From Pontibacter russatus (GTDB lineage Bacteria > Bacteroidota > Bacteroidia > Cytophagales > Hymenobacteraceae): 64,000 nucleotides of DNA. The DNA lies in the NCBI RefSeq assembly GCF_009931655.1, contig NZ_CP047984.1, forward strand, positions 2,621,001 through 2,685,000, given 5' to 3'. The notes under the pieces were generated by a model. It worked only from the letters and a program-made list of their open reading frames with translations, was not told the origin of the DNA and searched no databases. Both the position numbers and the translations under genes were made by a program. Below are positions 28,101 through 35,298 of the stretch, one piece after another; position 1 is the first letter of the stretch, and the number at the start of each line of letters is the position of its first letter.

Positions 28101-31100
28101 TCAGCGAATAATGGTCACGCTGCCGGAAATAGGCTTTTCGGCGCTGTTGAGATAAATAATGTAGTAATACGTGGCAACCGGCAGCACCTCCCCGTTATAG
28201 GTGCCATCCCATGGCGTGCCGTAGCCGGCCGAAGAGCTATAGACTTTGTTGCCCCACCGGTTGAACACTTCCACCCGCATGTCAGGGTAATTCTCGTGGT
28301 TCTCAATCTCCCAGATTTCGTTCACCTGGTCCCGGTTCGGGGTAAAGGCGTTGGGCACGATGATGGAAGGGATCACCGTGACCGTCACCTCGTCGGTGGC
28401 GGTACATCCCTCGGCTGTCGTCACGGTAACGGTGTAGGTGGTGGTCTCCTGCGGCGAGGCGATGGGCCGGGCCAGGGTAGGGTCGTTGAGTCCCTCGGCA
28501 GGCTCCCACAGATAACTCACCCCGCCGGTGGCTTCCAGTTCCGCTGTACGGCCCTGGATGATTGTCACATCCTCGCCGGCATTGGCCACAGGCTCCACAA
28601 TGGTAACAGTCGCTTCAGTGCGCGCGGCGCTGGTACAGCTGTTGGCGTTTACCGCCTGCACATAGTAAGTGGTGCTTTGCTGCAGGTTCGGCGTCGTGAA
28701 GCTTGGCCCCACAAATACAGGCGACCCGCCGGTGGGCGCGGCATACCACTCGATGGTATTGCCGTTCGTGTTCGCCACCTCAAGCGTAGCGGAGCCGTTG
28801 GGGCAGGCGGTGGCATCCTCTACCGTCAGCACCGGGTTTTCGGGCAGCGGTGTAACCGTGATTTGCACAGACTCAGACACACTCGAGCAGCCTTCAGAGC
28901 TCACTCTGCGCCTGAACCAGGTATTTTGCGTGAGCGTGGGCGATGTGTAATTAATGCCGTCTTTATCGTCGGGCGCTGGGTTGAAACCCACATCCGGGCC
29001 ACTGGTGCTGCTTTCCCAAAGGTAGGTATAGGTGCCGGTGCCGCCCGTCGGCGTGCTGCCCCGGAAGGCAACCGTTGTCTGGCCAACGCATACGGCGGGC
29101 TGCTCAGCGGATATGGTGTTGTTCAGGATGCCCTCGTTCACCTTAATCGTCACCACGCCGCTTGTGTTGGGCTTACAGTCCCCGGCCGATACCACGCGCC
29201 GGTAATAGGTGGTTTGGGTGATGTTGCCGGGCGTGTAGCTCTGGCCTGTGTTGGTGCCTGCTGCCGGGGCAAAGCCGCTGGCCGGCCCGGTCGTGCTGCT
29301 TTCCCATAGGTACATGTACTTGCCGTTGCCGCCTGTCGGGGCTGAACCCGTAAGCGCCTCCGGGGCAGTACCTGTGCAGACCTCCTGGTTATCGCTGATG
29401 GTGTTATCGGCGATGGCCGGGAAGACGGTAATGGTGATCGGCTCAGAATATGAGGTACAGCCACCCGATGTCACGGCACGCCTGATCCAGATCTTGGATT
29501 GACTCAATGCTCCCGCCGGGAATGTATAATTTTCCTCGTTGCTGGTACCAGAAGCAGTTACAAAGCCTGCATCAGGGCCTTCGGTGCTCAACTCCCACAG
29601 GTATATATAAGGTGCACCGCCCCCACCCGTAGGGCGGTTGCCGATAAGTGGCGCTGGCGTGTCTCCTTCGCAGAGTTGCTGCGCCGGACCGATGGTATTG
29701 GCACTGGCGGGTATCGGATCAACGGCAACAATGGAGACAACGTTGCTGGAATCGGTGGAGCAACTGCCCGAGAATACCAGGCGCCTGAACCAGGTGTTGC
29801 CTTCCACTGGCTCAGTTGGGGTATAGTTGATCGTATTGTTCACACCGGGGGCAGCTTTAAACTCACTGGCAGGCCCGGTGGTACTAAATTCCCATTTGTA
29901 GCTATAGGGCACGCTCGTGTCGCCGCCTGAGGGTGTGCTGCCTGTTAATCGGGCCGGTGTTTCTCCTATACAAACGTTCTGAGTTTCGCCTTGCGCTGCG
30001 GCAATGGTGTTATTGGTAATACCCGGCACCACATCTATTGCGATGGGCGCTTTGGGCCCGATGCATATCACGCCATTGGCCGTATCCACCGCGGCCACAT
30101 AGTATGTTATATCAGCTGTGAGCGACGGCGTCGTGAAAGTCTCACCAGTAGCGATCGGGATGGCCGCCGGAAGGTCCGAGTCGAACCAGGCATATATGGG
30201 CCCCGGGCCTGAAGGCTTCAGCAGCACCGTGTCGCCGGCACAGACAGCGCCGGGCGCCGGTATGGTAGGCTTGGTGGGCTGCTGCAGAATCACGACCTGC
30301 TGCGTGGGCGCGGGCTGCCCCTGGTAAATGGAATTGGAACTGCCGCACTCGTTCACGGCCTCCACCGCCACGGTATAGGTGCCGGGCGTCGTAAAATCGT
30401 ACTTGAACTGGAAGGTGTCGGAGTTGAAGGTGCGGGTGGTGCTGGTCGGGCCGGTGATGGAAATGGTCACTGTCACGTTCTCGCCCAGGTTTTTGTCCAC
30501 AAACAGGCCACCACCCCCAGAGCCGCCACCTCCCGGAATGCCACCGCCTCCTGGCAGGCCGCCCCCGCCAGCCCCGCTGCTGCTGTAGTCTATGGTCAGA
30601 GGCCCGCAGTTGGTGACACTGGCGGGAACCTGCACCTGTGGCCAGCCCACGACCACGCTCTGCGAGGTGGTGTCGGTGCCGCAGCCGTTCTCCACAATCA
30701 ACTGAAGGGTATATACGCCGGACTCTTCAAAGATGAAGACGGGCTCGGGAGAGGTGAGCGAGCCGGAGTCCAGCCTGTAGCCCTGGTCTGGCTGCACCGA
30801 CCAAGTATAAGACAGGTCGCCGCCCGAAGAGCTGTCGGTGGGCGTGATGATGACCGGCACACAGGGCGGCACCTGGTCTTCTTCCAACCGCTCTTTCTTA
30901 TCTATGGTGAAATTCGCTTTCGGCTCCTGGCTCAGCTTAAACTCCTGCGTGAACACCGCCTCGCAGCCGTTTTTGTTCACGGCCCGGATGCTGATCGGGT
31001 AATTGCCCAGGGTGTCATAGGCCGTCGGGTTCTTGATCGGGAACTGGTTTGCCAGGTACTCCTTCTCTTCTCCGTTGCCCCAGTCCACAAAGTAACGGGT

Positions 31101-31844
31101 GATGTCGGCGAGGTAGGGTGCCTGCGTGGCGTTGGTAATGGTGGCATATATGGCCGTGTCGCCGGGGGCCACGGTGTCGGGCAGGCACACCTGAAAGTCA
31201 TTCTCTTCGGTAAAGGCCACCACCGGCAACTGCCGCACATTGATGGTCTGCGTGATGGTGTCGGAAGAACAGCCTGACCGGTTCACGCCATATACCTGCA
31301 CGGTGAAGGGAACGGTGCCGGTGCCGGTCGTGTCGTAGGTTTGGGTGACGGGCACAGCGCCTGTGCTGGACACGGTGTTGCCATTCCCGAAGTCCCACAC
31401 GTAAATCACATCCTCGGTTGGGTTCACCACATTGAAGGCAACCTCGGTGCCGGAGCAGATGGCGCCTGTCGGGGAGATATTAAAGGTGGGTCTTGGCGGC
31501 TTCGGGTCAACGGTCACGGAGAACTCACCGGATGTTGGCGTGCCCTGGCAACTTCCCCCCGTTGCCTGTACGGTATATATACCGCCTATATTTGACTTAT
31601 ATGTGGCTGCTGTGGCGCCGGTTATCGCCTGCCCGTCCCGGAACCACTGATAGCCGGTAGGGGTGAAGTTAGCTCCCGGCACTGCATTCAGGGCAATGCT
31701 CTCGCCCTCACAAATATTGGAAGCCTGCTGTGACACAATAGACACGGTGCAGGTAACGGAAGTCTGGCCAAAGGCCTGCCCCGCGAACAGAAAGCACAGC
31801 AGCAGCCAGCAGATGGAAACGTGCTTTTGTAAAAGAAAATGCAT
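28101..31844 (-). CDS. Giant T9SS type B PKD/Ig adhesin
   Basis: This 1247-residue secreted protein has a signal peptide (MHFLLQKHVSICWLLLCFLF), Ig-like and PKD domains (about 35-540; VIYVWDFGNGNTVSSTG is a classic PKD segment), and an unusual Gly-rich insertion at about 418-446 inside a PKD domain. An Ig-like domain follows, then four repeats of about 93 residues (each with GSxPTGG...YLWExSTTGP...TWFRRxV), another Ig-like domain (NGNTIEWYAAPTGG), a PKD-like domain and a C-terminal CHU_C type B signal (VPNAFTPNRDQVNEIWEI, VFNRWGNKVY, WDGTYNG). It forms an operon with the PorP/SprF gene. By analogy with SprB-type proteins it is likely a surface adhesin, but motility is not proven. Confidence 0.92.
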   Translation of the reverse strand: MHFLLQKHVSICWLLLCFLFAGQAFGQTSVTCTVSIVSQQASNICEGESIALNAVPGANFTPTGYQWFRDGQAITGATAATYKSNIGGIYTVQATGGSCQGTPTSGEFSVTVDPKPPRPTFNISPTGAICSGTEVAFNVVNPTEDVIYVWDFGNGNTVSSTGAVPVTQTYDTTGTGTVPFTVQVYGVNRSGCSSDTITQTINVRQLPVVAFTEENDFQVCLPDTVAPGDTAIYATITNATQAPYLADITRYFVDWGNGEEKEYLANQFPIKNPTAYDTLGNYPISIRAVNKNGCEAVFTQEFKLSQEPKANFTIDKKERLEEDQVPPCVPVIITPTDSSSGGDLSYTWSVQPDQGYRLDSGSLTSPEPVFIFEESGVYTLQLIVENGCGTDTTSQSVVVGWPQVQVPASVTNCGPLTIDYSSSGAGGGGLPGGGGIPGGGGSGGGGLFVDKNLGENVTVTISITGPTSTTRTFNSDTFQFKYDFTTPGTYTVAVEAVNECGSSNSIYQGQPAPTQQVVILQQPTKPTIPAPGAVCAGDTVLLKPSGPGPIYAWFDSDLPAAIPIATGETFTTPSLTADITYYVAAVDTANGVICIGPKAPIAIDVVPGITNNTIAAAQGETQNVCIGETPARLTGSTPSGGDTSVPYSYKWEFSTTGPASEFKAAPGVNNTINYTPTEPVEGNTWFRRLVFSGSCSTDSSNVVSIVAVDPIPASANTIGPAQQLCEGDTPAPLIGNRPTGGGGAPYIYLWELSTEGPDAGFVTASGTSNEENYTFPAGALSQSKIWIRRAVTSGGCTSYSEPITITVFPAIADNTISDNQEVCTGTAPEALTGSAPTGGNGKYMYLWESSTTGPASGFAPAAGTNTGQSYTPGNITQTTYYRRVVSAGDCKPNTSGVVTIKVNEGILNNTISAEQPAVCVGQTTVAFRGSTPTGGTGTYTYLWESSTSGPDVGFNPAPDDKDGINYTSPTLTQNTWFRRRVSSEGCSSVSESVQITVTPLPENPVLTVEDATACPNGSATLEVANTNGNTIEWYAAPTGGSPVFVGPSFTTPNLQQSTTYYVQAVNANSCTSAARTEATVTIVEPVANAGEDVTIIQGRTAELEATGGVSYLWEPAEGLNDPTLARPIASPQETTTYTVTVTTAEGCTATDEVTVTVIPSIIVPNAFTPNRDQVNEIWEIENHENYPDMRVEVFNRWGNKVYSSSAGYGTPWDGTYNGEVLPVATYYYIIYLNSAEKPISGSVTIIR

Positions 31845-32570
31845 TAGGTCGTGGTTATAAGGGTGAACTACAGGCTTCGCGTTTCTCTGAGCATTACAGT
31901 ATCAATATGTTTCAGGGTTCATGGGGAGGTCGGCTTCGGTATGGCTTTGAGGGCAAGAAGGAGGTCATGGCAAAAGCAGTTAGTCCGGGCGGCACGTCTC
32001 AGGCCCGGCAACAGGGAACATTTCCACCTTATACCTTATTGCCAAAACCCCGAAAAGGTTACATAGCAACTTCATATTTTAGCATGGCCAAATAAGTAAC
32101 GTACTGGCTTCTTGCAAATTGCATGATTCTCTCTTCCCGAAAAAGTTTGCAGCAACCGGCAGGGCCTGTAAGCCGCGTCTGGTGCCAGGAAGCCAGTAGG
32201 TTCGAGATGGCCTGCTTTTGTACTGATCCTGGTATATAGGCAGCACGCAGAACAGCCCTCCGCACCAGCAATATAACAAAGATAATCGGCAAAGTGAACG
32301 GCGTTGGGAGCGGCAGCCGCAGGTGCCGCGACGGCATGCAAAAGGCTGGGCAGCGCATCAAGGCAAGAGGCGCCTCACGCAATCAGGGGCCGGAGCCGGG
32401 CGGGTTATATATAGCTGCCTATATATAAAAGGCGGCAGAAAGCGCTGGCGGCGGACGCAACGGGCAAGCTATGTACCAGGGTAAAAGCAGCACATATCAT
32501 ATATAAACGCGATACAAAAGGCTGTGTGCCCTGATACCGGCTACCTGCGTCCTCTTACTTATATATAGCG
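31845..32570. other. Upstream region of adhesin operon 2; no gene
   Basis: These 726 bp hold no recognisable gene; several overlapping frames have odd compositions. A 10-bp perfect inverted repeat, TTATATATAG-CTGC-CTATATATAA, is at 32405-32428, and more TATATA runs occur at about 32505 and 32560. The promoter of the adhesin operon should be near its left end. Confidence 0.5.
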
Positions 32571-32969
32571 TCAGTTCATGTTTAGCCAGGCCTGGGCAGC
32601 GGCTTTGTCCGGAAAGTTCTGGAAGGCGATGCTGAACATGGCCTCCTCCCTCGCCTCGCTCACATTTTTCTCCCGAAGGAAGTCCTGTGTGCCGACGCGG
32701 GCGAGTTTCTGCAGGCGGGTGTCCATCAGGTCGCGGGCAAACTTTATCAGCACCCCCTTGTGCTCATGGTTGGAAGTGTCGATGGTGGCTTTGCTCGAGT
32801 CGATCAGGAGCTTTTTCACATCGTAGTGCTTTACCGTTTCCACAATAACGCTGAACGCCTCCTTTACCTCCGTCATCATCAATGGGTTGAAATCCGGACA
32901 GTCTACATCCAGGATATCCGTGGCAGGATTATAGTTCAGCCTCACCAAACTGTTGTCGTACAGCACCAT
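32571..32969 (-). CDS. STAS/SpoIIAA-like small protein
   Basis: This 132-residue soluble protein resembles the STAS/SEC14-like proteins common in Hymenobacteraceae. It opens with strands (LVRLNYNPATDILDVDCPDF), then a helix, then VKHYDVKKLLIDSSKATID, the strand-turn that holds the STAS core, and ends AFQNFPDKAAAQAWL. No function is known. It may bind a small ligand or act as a regulator. It is a single gene without a signal peptide. Confidence 0.7.
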   Translation of the reverse strand: MVLYDNSLVRLNYNPATDILDVDCPDFNPLMMTEVKEAFSVIVETVKHYDVKKLLIDSSKATIDTSNHEHKGVLIKFARDLMDTRLQKLARVGTQDFLREKNVSEAREEAMFSIAFQNFPDKAAAQAWLNMN

Positions 32970-33118
32970 TCTTCTTTCTCCTATAATGCCAGGGCAAGAT
33001 ATTCAAAAGCCTTGAGAAAGAGCCTCATTATCTGCCGGAAGGCCAATAAAAATTCATATATACCCCTGCACAGACGCAGGCGGCACCGGAGGGCGCTGGC
33101 TTTTGGCAGGCTTCGCCT

Positions 33119-33844
33119 TTAATTAGCCACCAGCCTCCCCGACTTTTTCAGGTACCGGACCGAAAGGTAAATCAGGCCGAGCACAACGATCACCGCCGGG
33201 ATGAGCATGTTGCGGAGGTCCATGTCGTAGCCGGTGAGCTGTGGGTACTTCAGCAACAGGATGAGCGCGATGCCCACCAGCCAGACGAACTGCGTGTTGT
33301 ACTCTTTCAGAATCCAGCGCCGGGCGTTAAAATGCATCTGGCTGAAGGTGGCGCCGAGCCCTCTCGGGTCTATCAGCCATCGGTTGACGCGGGAGCAGTA
33401 GGCGTCGAACTGCGGCCCGAACTTTTTTCGGAGGAAGTTCTCCTCGGCCAGCACGATGGCCTGGTATATGAACAGGAAGAGCGGGATGAACACCGCCACA
33501 TATAGAAGCGAGTTGGAGAGGACACCCACCCCGGCCAGCATCAGGATGTTGCCTACGTACAGCGGGTTTCGGCAGTGGTTAAAGATACCCTCCGTCACCA
33601 GTTCCTCGGCATACACTTTCTTGTCCTTGCCGCCGCGGATGATATAGGCCAGGCCGATGGTGGCGCCCCGGATGAGCTGCCCCGTCACGGTGATGACCAG
33701 GCCGAGGATGATGGGCCACAGGTAGTAGTTCTCGCCGAATGCCTCCCTTGTGAAGATGGCCGGAGACGGGATGAAGAGGGCCAGGTACAGGAAGATGAAC
33801 AGGATGTTCCGGTACTTGAAAAAGAAATTGCCGATGGATATCAT
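33119..33844 (-). CDS. Isoprenylcysteine/phospholipid methyltransferase-like membrane protein
   Basis: This 241-residue integral membrane protein belongs to the ICMT/PEMT-type methyltransferase family. It has about six membrane segments and the SAM-site motifs RNPLYVGN (about residue 90) and EENFLRKKFG...Y (about 135). The methyl acceptor in bacteria is unknown. Its start abuts the stop of the CmoA-like gene with no gap (start 33844, stop ends 33845), so the two genes are translationally coupled in a two-gene operon. Confidence 0.87.
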   Translation of the reverse strand: MISIGNFFFKYRNILFIFLYLALFIPSPAIFTREAFGENYYLWPIILGLVITVTGQLIRGATIGLAYIIRGGKDKKVYAEELVTEGIFNHCRNPLYVGNILMLAGVGVLSNSLLYVAVFIPLFLFIYQAIVLAEENFLRKKFGPQFDAYCSRVNRWLIDPRGLGATFSQMHFNARRWILKEYNTQFVWLVGIALILLLKYPQLTGYDMDLRNMLIPAVIVVLGLIYLSVRYLKKSGRLVAN

Positions 33845-34588
33845 TTATTTTTTGATTGCAATGACGCCGGAGAAATTGTACCACTTGAAGAACGTCTCGC
33901 AGGAGGCGAAGCCCGCCTCGCGCAGCATGTGTACGTTCTCGCTGAGCTTGTAGGGGATGAGCACGTTCTCGAGCGCCTCCCTTTTCTGCGATATCTCCAT
34001 CTCGCTGTAGTGGTTCCTGCGCTTGTAGTTGTAGTAGTATTTGATAAAGTCGCGGTTGAAGACGGTGTCCTCGGTCAGCACCTTCTCCACCAGAATCAGC
34101 ACGCCGTTGGCCACCAGGCCCTCGGCGATGCTTTTCAGCAGCCTCTCGCGGTAGATGGGCCGGATGAACTGCAGCGTGAGGCACAGCACCACCACCGAGG
34201 CGTTCTGTATGTCGGCGCCCTGCTGTATATCGGCCGCCTGCAGCTCGTAGGGCCTCACCAGGCCCGCCTCTTTCAGCTTCCGGTCGCATTTCTGAAGCAT
34301 CTCGGGCGAGTCGTCGATGCCCACAAAGCGGATGTCGGGCGGTATCATGGTGTCCATGCCGATCAGGGTGGTGCCGGTAGAGCAGCCCAGGTCGTAGACG
34401 TTGGTGCCCTCCTGGGCGTGGTCTGCCGCCAGTTCCGCCACCATCCGCTGGATTTCGCCATAAAAAGGAACAGAGCGGTTCACCATATCGTCAAATACGC
34501 TGGCCACCTTGGCGCTGAACTTGAAGTCTGAGGCTGCTTTCAGCTCTTCCTTGAAAACCTCATCGGTCTCTTTGTTGCTTTCGGCCAT
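33845..34588 (-). CDS. cmoA: Carboxy-S-adenosyl-L-methionine synthase-like (CmoA family)
   Basis: CmoA makes carboxy-SAM, which CmoB uses to modify the wobble uridine of some tRNAs. This 247-residue protein has the Rossmann SAM motif YDLGCSTGTTL (about 65-75), the FVGIDDSPEML acidic strand, LTLQFIRP, and the C-terminal LREAGFASCETFFKWYNFSG typical of CmoA. Gene cmoB is not in this window. Coupling to a membrane methyltransferase suggests a possible different use. A general SAM-dependent methyltransferase is the alternative. Confidence 0.85.
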   Translation of the reverse strand: MAESNKETDEVFKEELKAASDFKFSAKVASVFDDMVNRSVPFYGEIQRMVAELAADHAQEGTNVYDLGCSTGTTLIGMDTMIPPDIRFVGIDDSPEMLQKCDRKLKEAGLVRPYELQAADIQQGADIQNASVVVLCLTLQFIRPIYRERLLKSIAEGLVANGVLILVEKVLTEDTVFNRDFIKYYYNYKRRNHYSEMEISQKREALENVLIPYKLSENVHMLREAGFASCETFFKWYNFSGVIAIKK

Positions 34589-34858
34589 ATATCAACTGTA
34601 ACAGTTTTTGGGCATCTGCCAGGCTTTACGTCCCGGTACGCACCCACTATTTAGAAATAAAATCCATATAGTACAAGACGCTCCCGCAAATTGCTGTCAT
34701 CACAGTTATATATGGCCCAGTTCCACTGCAACCCTCCCACAGCAGCGCGAGGATATATAGCTTGCCTGGGCCGGTACGTAGAAATGCTGCCAAATTAAGT
34801 ATAAATAATCGCTTTTATACCCGTATATGCAGTGTGTTACCTATTCTATTTCTGATTC

Positions 34859-35026
34859 ATGAACGCGGAGCACACCACTATCACAACGCAGGAGCAGTAC
34901 GATGCAGTGGCCGCCCGCCTAGAGGAGTTGAAAAACGCCCCGGCTGGCTCGGAAGGGGCGAAAGAACTGAAGTTGCTGACAAAGCTGATCGTCGATTTCG
35001 AGAGAAAGCGGTCGCAGTCTGTTTAG
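34859..35026 (+). CDS. 55-residue HigA-antitoxin N-terminus-like small protein
   Basis: A short ORF starts ATG at 34859 and stops at 35026. The product, MNAEHTTITTQEQYDAVAAR followed by LEELKNAPAGSEGAKELKL and LTKLIVDFERKRSQSV, resembles the helical N-terminus of HigA-type antitoxins. The pattern is an x-T-x-E/QxYDAxxARxEEL segment, a Gly/Ser-Glu turn, and xELxLLxxLIxDFE. The helix-turn-helix DNA-binding domain that should follow is absent. No HigB toxin gene is nearby. Codon use looks coding. It may be a stand-alone domain protein or a remnant of a toxin-antitoxin pair. Confidence 0.55.
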   Translation: MNAEHTTITTQEQYDAVAARLEELKNAPAGSEGAKELKLLTKLIVDFERKRSQSV

Positions 35027-35298
35027 AAAAGCTGAAACGACATTAACACTGTCCCCGCTATATATGGCATATGCTTCCCCGGTAGGCAAAGCACCCGGAT
35101 TCAGTCTCTGAATATAACCCAGCGGAACCTGCTGCTTCCACGCCCTGCTGAACTGCTACATATATTTCCTGTGTTCCTACTGTCACACCTTTGATATAGC
35201 GCTTCCCCATACGCTTTACGGGCATATGAGGTAGTCTGGTTAGCGGCGTTATATACTGCTTCGCATCCGGCCAACTTCTTTGAAAGACCTATGGGAGG

